From Elioraea sp. (GTDB lineage Bacteria > Pseudomonadota > Alphaproteobacteria > Acetobacterales > Acetobacteraceae): a DNA stretch of 64,000 nt. The translations under genes were made by a program, and so were the position numbers. This document shows, piece after piece, positions 52,815-60,822 of the stretch (the stretch's first letter is position 1; every line of letters begins with the position of its first letter). The notes beneath the pieces were generated by a model. The model worked only from the letters and a program-made list of their open reading frames with translations. It was not told where the DNA came from and searched no databases. The stretch lies in NCBI RefSeq assembly GCF_022842375.1, contig NZ_JALHPR010000006.1, forward strand, positions 35,001 through 99,000, in the 5' to 3' direction.

Positions 52815-53720
52815 TCAGGCCGTGACGCGGTGGCCAGCGTCCAGCGGGTGGATCGAGACCATCTCGGCCGCTGCCCAGAACACCAGCAGTGCGACGGCCG
52901 CCTCGAGCCGGATCGAGCGCGCGAGCCTCTCGCCCGCGCCAGCCTCGCGCCGCGCCGCCGCGGGCACCAGGACGAACGCATGCCGCAGCGCGAGCCCGAG
53001 CATGGTGGCGACCAGGATGAGCTTGGCCGTCAACGCCCAGCCATAGGCGGTGGCGTAGACGAGATCGAGCCGGCGGACCATGAGTGCCGCCAGCAGCCCG
53101 CCGCTCGCGACCAGGACGGCAACGACCGGGCGGGCGATGCGCGACCAGTCGGCGATGATCGCTGGCGCCTCGGAATCCCTGCTCCGCGCCAGCCGCGCCA
53201 GCGGCAGCAGCGATCCGACCCAGAACGACACGCACGCAAGGTGGATGACGACGAGGGCGGCGATCTCCTGCCGCGGGCGGTAGAGCATCGAATGCCCCAT
53301 CGCCGCGTAGGACGCAGCGACGGCGAAGGCCCCCGCGACGGCAAGGTGCGGGGCGATCGCCATGCCGCTCGCGAGAGAGGCGATCAGCGCGAGGCCGGCG
53401 AGGCGGATCCAGAACGCATCGCCGATCCGCGACCCCATCATCGCCTGCCAGGTGCGCGCCTCGAACAGGTCGCCCCCGCCGCCGAGCACGCCCGCGCGCA
53501 CGACGAGTGCCGCGAGGGAGAGCAGGATCGCCAGGACCGCCGCGCGCGTGGCGAGGCGGCGAAGTGCTGCCGCATCCGCCTCGCCGAGCCGCGCGGAGAA
53601 GCCGGCATGCACGAGCGCCGTGCCAGCAGCACCCAGGCTCGCGGCGTAGTAGGCGGCGCGGAGCAGCACCGTCGCGCCATCCCAGGCCGAGGCATCGGGG
53701 GTCAGCGCCTCAATGATCAT
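52815..53720 (-). CDS. copD: CopD family copper-resistance membrane protein
   Basis: 301 residues with about eight membrane segments. The conserved His in GSRIGDAFWIRLAGL (not His), AAMGHSMLYRPRQEIAALVV, VSFWVGSLLPLARLA and ATAYGWALTAKLILVATMLG fit the CopD (DUF461-type) domain. CopD with CopC takes copper across the inner membrane in Pseudomonas. The ATG at 53718-53720 overlaps the copC stop by 4 bases (ATGA). Last gene of the copper cassette. Confidence 0.85.
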   Translation of the reverse strand: MIIEALTPDASAWDGATVLLRAAYYAASLGAAGTALVHAGFSARLGEADAAALRRLATRAAVLAILLSLAALVVRAGVLGGGGDLFEARTWQAMMGSRIGDAFWIRLAGLALIASLASGMAIAPHLAVAGAFAVAASYAAMGHSMLYRPRQEIAALVVIHLACVSFWVGSLLPLARLARSRDSEAPAIIADWSRIARPVVAVLVASGGLLAALMVRRLDLVYATAYGWALTAKLILVATMLGLALRHAFVLVPAAARREAGAGERLARSIRLEAAVALLVFWAAAEMVSIHPLDAGHRVTA

Positions 53721-54070
53721 CGCACGCCCTCGATGGCGAAACGGACCGTGCCGCGCACGGGGTGGCCATCGGCGGAGATGGCGCGCCATTCGAACCGCCA
53801 CGCACCCGGCGAGAGAGGCGGGGCGGCCAGGCGCTCGACGGCGCGCGGCGTGGTGTCGCGCGGCAGGGCCACGCGCGTCTGCCGTCCCTCGGCGTCGATC
53901 AGCGTCAGCGCGGTGAGCTGCACCAGCTCGTTGAAGCGCAGCACGATCTCGGTCGGCGCCGCGGCGAGGCGCGCGCCCTGAGCCGGCGCCGAGGTGCGGA
54001 GCTCGGAATGCGCGCGCCCCTCAGCCGGCGCGAGCAGGCACAGCGCGAGTGCCGCGGAGCGGAGGATCAT
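53717..54070 (-). CDS. copC: CopC periplasmic copper-binding protein
   Basis: 117 residues with a cleavable signal peptide; the mature protein begins [12 protein letters not shown], so the first residue is the His whose amino terminus binds Cu(II), and the second conserved His is in [10 protein letters not shown]. Length is that of small CopC. It carries copper in the periplasm. ATGA overlaps bind it to DUF305 upstream and copD downstream. Confidence 0.92.
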   Translation of the reverse strand: MILRSAALALCLLAPAEGRAHSELRTSAPAQGARLAAAPTEIVLRFNELVQLTALTLIDAEGRQTRVALPRDTTPRAVERLAAPPLSPGAWRFEWRAISADGHPVRGTVRFAIEGVR

Positions 54071-54477
54071 CCGCCGAGGCGGCGCAGCATCGCGCGCATC
54101 TGGGCGATTTCGGCTTCCTGGGCCTTGATGATCTCCTCGGCGAGCTTGCGCGTCTCCGGATCACGGCCGTGCTGGAGAACGATGCGCGCCATGTCGATCG
54201 CCCCCTGGTGGTGCGGGATCATTCCGGCGATGAAGTCGCGGTCGGCGTTGCCGGAGTAGCGGATCTCCATCTCGCGATGCATCTTCTCGTTCGCCTCGCG
54301 AAACGCGCGTGTCGAGGCAGGCTCGGCCGCTGCCCGCGGCGCGCCGTGGCCATGGTGGTGCTGTGCCTGGGCCAGCGTCGTGTCGTGGTGGGCGCCATGG
54401 TGAGCCGATCCCGCCCCCATGAAGAGCGTAAAGGCGGCGGTCGCGAAGGCGGCGGCGAGCAGTGTCGTGCGGATCAT
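54067..54477 (-). CDS. DUF305 family His-rich exported protein
   Basis: 136 residues. Signal peptide [20 protein letters not shown], then His-rich [20 protein letters not shown] and the DUF305 helical domain with [20 protein letters not shown]. This family often sits with copper genes and the His clusters suggest metal binding. The ATG at 54475-54477 is placed by the signal peptide. Overlaps copC by 4 bases. Confidence 0.88.
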   Translation of the reverse strand: MIRTTLLAAAFATAAFTLFMGAGSAHHGAHHDTTLAQAQHHHGHGAPRAAAEPASTRAFREANEKMHREMEIRYSGNADRDFIAGMIPHHQGAIDMARIVLQHGRDPETRKLAEEIIKAQEAEIAQMRAMLRRLGG

Positions 54478-54499
54478 GCGGCTCTCTTCCGGTGCTGTG

Positions 54500-55279
54500 T
54501 CATGCAGTGAGCGAGGTGATGCCCTTGGCCAGGGCGTAGAGGCCCGCGAGGGCGATGACGGCGATCGAGATCGCGGGCAGGACATGGGCGAAGCGGCCCG
54601 CGCCGTCGAGCCGCGAGAGGCCGAGCGCGGCGGCAAGACCGACGCCGACGAGCACCGCGGCGAGGCCGAGGCTGAAGGCAGCGACCGTCGCGATCCCGAT
54701 CGCCGCGGCGCCGGCCTGGAGCGACAGGATGAGCACCGGCACCGCTGCCGGGCATGGCACGAGCCCGCCCGAGAAGCCGACGGCGATGATCTGGCGGATC
54801 GTCACCGGCGCGCCGGAAACGACCGGGGCGTGGTGATGGTGGTCATGGCCATGATGGTGGTGATGGTCATGATGGTGGTCATGATGGTCGTGATGGTGGT
54901 GATGGTCATGGTGGTGGCCATGGTCATGGCCGTGGTGATCGCCGCCGCGCAGGCGAAGCGCCATCCACGCGGCGATCGCGAGCACGGCAAGACCGCCGCC
55001 TGCCTGCAGCCACGGCAGCGCACGCTCGGCGATCAGCATGTCGCCGATCCAGAGGCCGATGAGAGCGAGCACCCACACAACGAGCGAATGCGACACGGCG
55101 GCCGAGAGGCCAAGCAGCATCGCCTGGCGCGCCGTTCCCTGCGTCGCCACGATGAAGCCCGCCATCATCGTCTTGGCGTGGCCAGGCTCGAGCGCATGCA
55201 GGGCGCCGAGCAGGAACGCGAAGGGAAGGTAGGCGAGCGCCGCGCCATGGCCCTGGGCAAGAAGGGCGGCGAAATCCAT
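54500..55279 (-). CDS. RcnA/NicO-like metal exporter with a His-rich loop
   Basis: 259 residues with about six membrane segments. The [12 protein letters not shown] motif (about 28-39) and [15 protein letters not shown] (about 175-189) are the NicO/RcnA-type signatures of nickel/cobalt exporters; the cytoplasmic-facing loop between spans 3 and 4 (115-150) contains 27 His in 36 residues. The adjoining regulator has copper-type ligands, and the neighbours are copper genes, so the exported metal may be copper or several metals. It starts 7 bases after the regulator stop. Confidence 0.85.
   Translation of the reverse strand: MDFAALLAQGHGAALAYLPFAFLLGALHALEPGHAKTMMAGFIVATQGTARQAMLLGLSAAVSHSLVVWVLALIGLWIGDMLIAERALPWLQAGGGLAVLAIAAWMALRLRGGDHHGHDHGHHHDHHHHHDHHDHHHDHHHHHGHDHHHHAPVVSGAPVTIRQIIAVGFSGGLVPCPAAVPVLILSLQAGAAAIGIATVAAFSLGLAAVLVGVGLAAALGLSRLDGAGRFAHVLPAISIAVIALAGLYALAKGITSLTA
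54830..54937 (-). repeat. His-codon repeat in the exporter gene
   Basis: A 108-base low-complexity tract of CAT/CAC and GAT/GAC codons encoding residues 115-150 of the exporter, 27 of them His and 6 Asp. The tract has many short direct repeats and may vary in length. Confidence 0.85.
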
Positions 55280-55286
55280 CGCCGGC

Positions 55287-55568
55287 TCAGAGGTACTTCG
55301 CGATCTCGCGGAACTCCGCGAGCGCGTCTTCCGCCCTACCATCGGCCACGGCACGGTCGAGGCAGTGGTCGATATGGTTCTGGATCATCGCGCGCTTGGC
55401 GGCCGTGATCGCCTTCTCCACGGCCGCGAGCTGCTGCGCGAGGTCGAGGCAGGGGCGCCCCTCCTCGATCATCACAATCACGGAACGGAGATGCCCTTCC
55501 GCGCGGCGGAGGCGCTTGACCGCATCGGCATGCGAGACATGGCGAATGGACCCGTCCATGTTGTCCAT
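55287..55568 (-). CDS. CsoR-family metal-sensing repressor
   Basis: 93 residues from the ATG at 55568. The helical core VKRLRRAEGHLRSVIVMIEE, then RPCLDLAQQLAAVEKAITAA and the NHIDHCLDRAV helix identify the CsoR/RcnR/FrmR (DUF156) family. The ligand spacing Cys40, His65 and Cys69 (C-25-H-4-C) is that of copper-sensing CsoR (36, 61, 65 in Mycobacterium tuberculosis), not the Cys-His-His set of RcnR. It heads the cassette and should repress it, probably in response to Cu(I). 31 bases downstream of cimA. Confidence 0.85.
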   Translation of the reverse strand: MDNMDGSIRHVSHADAVKRLRRAEGHLRSVIVMIEEGRPCLDLAQQLAAVEKAITAAKRAMIQNHIDHCLDRAVADGRAEDALAEFREIAKYL

Positions 55569-55599
55569 CCTATCCCCCGGGAGGGGATGGGGCAAGTGG

Positions 55600-57186
55600 T
55601 CAGCCGCCGGCTGCACCCTCGCGCATCAGCAGGTATGTCACGGCATCGGCAAGCGCGAAGAACGAGGCCTCGATGACGTTGCCCGACACGCCGACGGTGG
55701 CCCAGCGCGTGCCCGCGGCGTCCTCGCTCTCGATCATCACGCGGGTGACCGCCGCCGTCGCCTGGTCAGGGGCCAGGATGCGCACCTTGTAGTCGACGAG
55801 CCTGAGCGCGGCGACATCGGGGTAATGCGGCAGCAGCGCCTTCCTGAGCGCGGCATCGAGCGCGTTCACCGGGCCGTTGCCCTCGGCCACCGTCAACACA
55901 CGCTCGCCCTTCACCACGATCTTGAGGGTGGCCTCCGACAGCGGCTCCTCCCCCTCGCCGCGACGCTCGACCAGCGTGCGGAACGATTCGAGGTGAAAAT
56001 ATTGCGGCACGGTGCCGAGCGCGCGGCGGGCAAGCAGCTCGAACGACGCTTCCGCCCCGTCATACGCATAGCCCTGGAACTCGCGCGCCTTCACCTCGTC
56101 CAGGATGCGCTTGATGCGCTTGTCCTCGCCGTCGATGTCGATGCCGACATCACGCAGTCGCGACAGGATGTTCGACCTCCCGGCCTGGTCCGACACCACG
56201 ATGTGGCGGCGGTTGCCGACGCACTCGGGCGGGATGTGCTCGTAGGTCGCCGGGTCACGCTCCACCGCGCTGACATGCAGGCCACCCTTGTGCGCGAAGG
56301 CACTCTCGCCGACATAGGCAGCCCCGCGCGCTGGCGCGCGGTTGAGGCGCTCGTCGAGCATGCGCGACAGCTTGGTGATGCCGCGCAGGCCCTCCTCGGT
56401 GATGCCTGTGCTGTAGCCCATCTTGAGCATCAGGGTCGGGATGATGCTGATGAGGTTCGCGTTGCCGCAGCGCTCGCCGATGCCGTTGATCGTGCCCTGC
56501 ACCTGGCGAACGCCCGCGCGCACAGCGGCGAGCGTGTTGGCCACACCGTTCTCGGTGTCGTTGTGGCCGTGGAATCCCAGGCGCTCGCCCGGGATGTGGC
56601 GCGCAACCTCGGCCACGATCCCCTCAACCTCGTCCGGCAGCGTGCCGCCATTGGTGTCGCACAGCACGATCCAGTGCGCGCCCGCCTCGTGCGCGGTGGT
56701 GATCGCACGCAGCGCATAGTCGCGGTTGCGCTTGTAACCGTCGAAGAAATGTTCTGCGTCGAACATCGCGACCTCGGCGCGACGCGCGGCCTCCGCCACG
56801 CTGTCGGCGATCATCGCGAGGTTCTCCTCGAGCGAGACGCCGAGCGCGATCCCGGCATGATAGTCCCACGTCTTGCCGACGAGGGTGACGATGGGCGTGC
56901 GCGCGCCGAAGATGGCGGCAAGCCCAGGGTCGTTCGAGGCGCTGCGGCCGGCCCGCCGCGTCATGCCGAAGGCCGAGAGCTTGGCGCGCGTCATCGGCGG
57001 CGGGTTGGCGAAGAAGGCATCGTCGATCGGGTTCGCACCTGGCCAGCCGCCCTCGACGGTGTCGACGCCGAACGCATCGAGCGCACGCGCGATCGCCTGC
57101 TTGTCGGCGACGCCCCAGTCGATGCCCTGCATCTGCTGCCCATCGCGCAGCGTGCAGTCATAGATGTGGATCCGCGGTCCGGTCAT
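55600..57186 (-). CDS. cimA: (R)-citramalate synthase
   Basis: 528 residues. The HMGL-like TIM barrel begins with IYDCTLRDGQQMQGIDW, with metal His pair in LGFHGHNDTENGVANT and NGIGERCGNANLISI; the C-terminal about 130 residues form the LeuA-type regulatory domain. The start DCTLRDGQQ and long length fit citramalate synthase (pyruvate route to isoleucine) rather than isopropylmalate or homocitrate synthase; those remain the alternatives. Start at the ATG 57184-57186, 8 bases after the cysS stop. Confidence 0.88.
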   Translation of the reverse strand: MTGPRIHIYDCTLRDGQQMQGIDWGVADKQAIARALDAFGVDTVEGGWPGANPIDDAFFANPPPMTRAKLSAFGMTRRAGRSASNDPGLAAIFGARTPIVTLVGKTWDYHAGIALGVSLEENLAMIADSVAEAARRAEVAMFDAEHFFDGYKRNRDYALRAITTAHEAGAHWIVLCDTNGGTLPDEVEGIVAEVARHIPGERLGFHGHNDTENGVANTLAAVRAGVRQVQGTINGIGERCGNANLISIIPTLMLKMGYSTGITEEGLRGITKLSRMLDERLNRAPARGAAYVGESAFAHKGGLHVSAVERDPATYEHIPPECVGNRRHIVVSDQAGRSNILSRLRDVGIDIDGEDKRIKRILDEVKAREFQGYAYDGAEASFELLARRALGTVPQYFHLESFRTLVERRGEGEEPLSEATLKIVVKGERVLTVAEGNGPVNALDAALRKALLPHYPDVAALRLVDYKVRILAPDQATAAVTRVMIESEDAAGTRWATVGVSGNVIEASFFALADAVTYLLMREGAAGG

Positions 57187-57194
57187 GGGGCTGC

Positions 57195-58631
57195 TCACGA
57201 CGCGCGCCGCCAGGTGGTGCCGTCCTTCGTGTCCTCGAGCACGATGCCCTTCGCCAGAAGATCGTTGCGGATACGGTCGGCTTCCGCGAAGTCGCGCGCG
57301 CGGCGGGCGGCCAGCCGCGCGGCGATGGCGGCCTCGATCTCGACCGCCTCGCCGCCAGCCGCGCCCTGGCGCCACACGCGCGGATCGGAGCCGAGCAGCC
57401 CAAGCACCGCGGCCGCGCGGCGCAGCGCCGTGACGGCCTCTCCCGGCACGAGGTCGCGCTTCTGGTCCATCCGCGCAAGGACGGCGGTGGCCGACCCGCC
57501 TGCGGCATCGATGTTGGCGAGCGTGCGCAGATCATGCAGCCGCGAGAGCGCGAGCGGGGTGTTGAGGTCATCGGCCAGCGGCGCCGTCACCCACGCCACC
57601 AGCTCGTCGACATCGGCCGTGTTCCGCTCGCCCTCGCCGGAGGCGGCGAAGAGCGGGGTGTAGAAATCGTCAAGCTCGGCCTTCGCTTCCGCGAGCCGCT
57701 CGCGCGAATAGTCGAGCGGCATGCGGTAGTGCGTCTTCAGCAGCAGCAGGCGGAACGCCTCTCCCGCCCACGGCCCCTCGGCCAGGATGTCGGCAACCGT
57801 GAGGAAGTTGCCGAGCGACTTCGACATCTTCTCGCCGTTCACGAGCAGCATGCCGTTGTGCATCCAGAGCCGCGCGAAGCCCGAGCCGGGGAAGGCGCAG
57901 ACCGATTGCGCCACCTCGTTCTCATGGTGGGGAAACAGCAGGTCGAGCCCACCGCCGTGGATGTCGAAATCCGCGCCGATATGCTTCCAGCTCATGGCCG
58001 AGCACTCGATGTGCCAGCCGGGCCGGCCGCGGCCCCACGGGCTCGCCCAGCCAGGCTGATCGTCGCTCGAAGGCTTCCACAGAACGAAATCAGAGGCGGC
58101 CTTCTTGTAGGGGGCAACCTCGACGCGCGCGCCCGCTTCCATCTCGTCAACGGAACGGTTTGAGAGTGCGCCGTATTGCGGGAAGGACGGCACGTCGAAC
58201 AGCACGTGGCCGTCGGCGGCATAGGCATGGCCGTTGGCGATGAGCCGCTCGATCAGCGCGATCATCTCGGCGATCGTCTCGGTCGCGCGCGGCTCGACAT
58301 CGGGCGGCAGGGCGCCGAGGGCGGCCATGTCCTCGTGGAACCAGCGCGTCGTCCGCTCCGTCACCGCCTCGATCGCCTCGCCACGCTCACGCGCGGCGGC
58401 GATGATCTTGTCCTCCACGTCGGTGATGTTGCGGACATAGGTGACACGCGGGTAGAGGCTGCGCAGCAGCCGCACCAGAACGTCGAACACCACGACGGGG
58501 CGTGCGTTGCCGAGATGCGCGCGGTCATACACGGTCGGGCCGCACACGTAGAGCTTCACGTGCGAAGGGTCGATCGGCTGGAAGCGTTCCTTCCGCCTGG
58601 TGGCGGAATTGTAGAGGGTGAGCTCGGTCAT
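57195..58631 (-). CDS. cysS: Cysteine--tRNA ligase
   Basis: 478 residues. The class I signature HLGNAR (in YDRAHLGNARPVVVF) and KMSKS (in GEKMSKSLGNF) are present, with the zinc ligands in YVCGPTVYD, HIECSAMSW and HHENE. It charges tRNA-Cys. The ATG at 58629-58631 (MTELTLYNS) is the family start. 96 bases separate it from gltX. Confidence 0.96.
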   Translation of the reverse strand: MTELTLYNSATRRKERFQPIDPSHVKLYVCGPTVYDRAHLGNARPVVVFDVLVRLLRSLYPRVTYVRNITDVEDKIIAAARERGEAIEAVTERTTRWFHEDMAALGALPPDVEPRATETIAEMIALIERLIANGHAYAADGHVLFDVPSFPQYGALSNRSVDEMEAGARVEVAPYKKAASDFVLWKPSSDDQPGWASPWGRGRPGWHIECSAMSWKHIGADFDIHGGGLDLLFPHHENEVAQSVCAFPGSGFARLWMHNGMLLVNGEKMSKSLGNFLTVADILAEGPWAGEAFRLLLLKTHYRMPLDYSRERLAEAKAELDDFYTPLFAASGEGERNTADVDELVAWVTAPLADDLNTPLALSRLHDLRTLANIDAAGGSATAVLARMDQKRDLVPGEAVTALRRAAAVLGLLGSDPRVWRQGAAGGEAVEIEAAIAARLAARRARDFAEADRIRNDLLAKGIVLEDTKDGTTWRRAS

Positions 58632-58727
58632 TGGTCCGTCCGGTTGGCCACGGCTGCCCAAATCAGGGCTGCCCGTATGGGTCACGCGCGCGGCGAGGTC
58701 AAACGCGGCGGATACGACACCGGATGG

Positions 58728-60083
58728 TCACGACACACCTCCTGCGGCCAGCGCAAGGCGCGAATATGCCCGATCGCGCCCCATCAGGGGAAGCAGGTCC
58801 TTCAGCTCCGGCCCCTTCTCCTCGCCGGTCAGGGCGAGGCGAAGCGGGTGGAACAGCGCCCTGCCCTTCCGCCCGGTGGCTTCGGTGAGCGCTGCGGTCC
58901 AGGACCTGAAGGTGGTGGTGTCGTAGGCGCCGGCGGGCAGCGCCGCGGCGGCGTCGGCGAGGAAGGCGCGGTCTCCTGCCTCGTCGATCGGCGGGGGAAT
59001 GATGTTGCCCGACACCACGTCCCACCAGTGGCGGGCTTCCGACAGCATGTCGAGATTGCCGCGGACGGCGTGCCAGAACGCCTCTGTCGCCCCCTCGGGC
59101 AGGCGCTCGCGCACGGCCTCGAAGGGCAGCGCGTGCAGCACCTTGCAGTTGAGGCTGAGGAGCTGGGCAGGGTCGAACCTGGCCGCACTCCGGCTGAAGG
59201 CGCGGAAGTCGAAGCCGGCCACCAGCTCGTCCCACGGCGCAGGTGCGATGTCGGCCGAGGAGCCGAGGCGGGCGAGGTAGGCCACGAGGGCGGCCGGCTC
59301 GATGCCATCGCCCCGCATCGCGCGGAGCGAGAGCGAGCCGATTCGCTTGGACAGCGGCTCGCCCTCGGCGCCGACCAGCAGCGGCAGGTGCGCAAACGCC
59401 ATCGCATCGGGTTTCGCGCCGAGGGCCGCGATGATGTCGCGCTGCACGCCCGTGTTGGTGATATGATCCTCGCCGCGGATGACGTGGGTGATGCCCATCT
59501 CGAGGTCATCGACGACGGAGGCAAAGGTGTAGAGGGGCGTTCCGTCGGCGCGGACGAGGACGGGATCAGAGACGGCGCCGAGCTTCACCGCGCGATGGCC
59601 AAGGACGAGGTCGTTCCACACCGCCTGGCCCTCGGAGAGGCGGAAGCGCCAATGCGGTGGGCGGCCCGAGGCGAGCGCCTTCTCGCGCTGCTCCGGCGAG
59701 AGGGCGAGCGCGGCGCGATCATAGATCGGCGCGAGCCCGCGCTTGAGCCGCTGCTCGCGCTTGAACTTGAGCTCGTCCTCGGTCTCCCAGCAGGGGTAGA
59801 GGCGGCCGGCCTTCTTCAGGCGTTCGGCCGCCTCGGCGTAGCGGTCGAGACGGTCGCGCTGGTGCAGCGGCTCTCCCTCCCAGGCGATGCCGAGCCATCG
59901 GAGATCCTCGGCGATCGCCGTCTCGTATTCCGGGCGGCAGCGTTCCGTATCGGTGTCATCGAGGCGGAGCAGGAACGTTCCACCGTGACGTGCTGCAAAC
60001 AGCGCGTTGGCGACCGCCGCGCGTGCGTTGCCGACGTGCAGGTAGCCGGTCGGAGAGGGAGCGAAGCGGACGCGCGGGGTCAA
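58728..60083 (-). CDS. gltX: Glutamate--tRNA ligase
   Basis: 451 residues. RFAPSPTGYLHVGNARAAVA contains the HIGH-type motif and PLSKRIGSLSLR the KMSKS-type motif (Lys replacing Met spacing as in many alpha GluRS). Start codon TTG at 60081-60083 overlaps the stop of the small upstream gene (TTGA), which fixes the start and shows coupling. Alphaproteobacteria often carry a second gltX, so this may be either the discriminating or a relaxed form. Confidence 0.94.
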   Translation of the reverse strand: MTPRVRFAPSPTGYLHVGNARAAVANALFAARHGGTFLLRLDDTDTERCRPEYETAIAEDLRWLGIAWEGEPLHQRDRLDRYAEAAERLKKAGRLYPCWETEDELKFKREQRLKRGLAPIYDRAALALSPEQREKALASGRPPHWRFRLSEGQAVWNDLVLGHRAVKLGAVSDPVLVRADGTPLYTFASVVDDLEMGITHVIRGEDHITNTGVQRDIIAALGAKPDAMAFAHLPLLVGAEGEPLSKRIGSLSLRAMRGDGIEPAALVAYLARLGSSADIAPAPWDELVAGFDFRAFSRSAARFDPAQLLSLNCKVLHALPFEAVRERLPEGATEAFWHAVRGNLDMLSEARHWWDVVSGNIIPPPIDEAGDRAFLADAAAALPAGAYDTTTFRSWTAALTEATGRKGRALFHPLRLALTGEEKGPELKDLLPLMGRDRAYSRLALAAGGVS

Positions 60084-60400
60084 GACGCTGCCTTTCGCGG
60101 CGTCGGATCGAGAGCCAGATAGTCGGTGTGCTCTGGCCTGGTCGCCGGACTGGCGATGCACCACGCGACCCATTCGCTGCTGTCGAATCCCCCGGCTGAC
60201 GCGTACTCGCCGAAAGACATGTACTGGCTATGGTGCTCGACCGGATCAGGCGTGCGCAGACGCTCAATGTGCGAGCGGATGAAGCGGCGGGCATACTCGC
60301 GTGCAGCCTCCGCAGTCTGGAACCCTTCGACCGTCCACTCCTCGTCAGTGTCCATGAAGTGGAAGAAGTCGCCGCACGAGACGCGCCACGTGCGCGTCAT
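60080..60400 (-). CDS. Unknown small protein, copy 1 of a tandem paralogous pair
   Basis: 106 residues, Trp- and aromatic-rich, no signal peptide. The core EEWTVEGFQTAEAAREYARR FIRSHIERLR (about 20-49, written in two parts) matches the neighbour's VEDVAGFETLMHANAFARRY VRDSLERCR; SFGEYASAGGF and YLALDPTP also have counterparts there. It starts 4 bases inside the end of the neighbour (ATGA) and its stop overlaps gltX (TTGA). No family recognised. Position in the chain nadE - pair - gltX suggests constant co-expression with translation/NAD genes. Confidence 0.75.
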   Translation of the reverse strand: MTRTWRVSCGDFFHFMDTDEEWTVEGFQTAEAAREYARRFIRSHIERLRTPDPVEHHSQYMSFGEYASAGGFDSSEWVAWCIASPATRPEHTDYLALDPTPRKAAS

Positions 60401-60822
60401 GGCACATCATCCTCCCCGTCATCATCCCCGTGGTCATCGTCGTCGTCGTCGTCCTCGTCATCCTCGTCGCGGCGAGGGTCGAGGCTGCGCCAGTCGCGCG
60501 CCTCGTCGCCTGGCGGAACGGGGGTGGCGGCGAACAGCGCGAGCTCGGAGGCGCTGGTCCAGCCGCCCTCGGCGGCATCCAGCACCTCGGCATCCTCGCC
60601 GAAGGCGTGCCAGTCACCGGCAACGTCCTCGGGCGTCGCACCCGGCACGCGGCAGCGCTCGAGGCTGTCGCGCACGTAGCGGCGGGCGAAGGCGTTGGCG
60701 TGCATCAGCGTCTCGAAGCCCGCCACATCCTCCACCGCATCGGGGGAGGATGGGTCATCGGCCGAGAGGTCGCGGATTCGCACGACCCAGCCACCTTCGG
60801 GGGCAAAGATTCCGCCAATCAT
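60397..60822 (-). CDS. Unknown small protein, copy 2, with very acidic tail
   Basis: 141 residues. Residues 28-58 are homologous to the neighbouring gene's core helix (AGFETLMHANAFARRYVRDS), with WHAFGEDAEVLD and WRSLDPRR also matching. The last 23 residues are almost all Asp/Glu (119-139, DEDDEDDDDDDD and so on), unlike copy 1. The ATG (60820-60822) overlaps the nadE stop by 4 bases. No known family; the tail may bind metal or basic protein. Confidence 0.75.
   Translation of the reverse strand: MIGGIFAPEGGWVVRIRDLSADDPSSPDAVEDVAGFETLMHANAFARRYVRDSLERCRVPGATPEDVAGDWHAFGEDAEVLDAAEGGWTSASELALFAATPVPPGDEARDWRSLDPRRDEDDEDDDDDDDHGDDDGEDDVP

Noticed and set aside
55396-57663. Plus-strand open frame of 755 codons opposite cimA
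   Set aside because: Antisense shadow of cimA and cysS.
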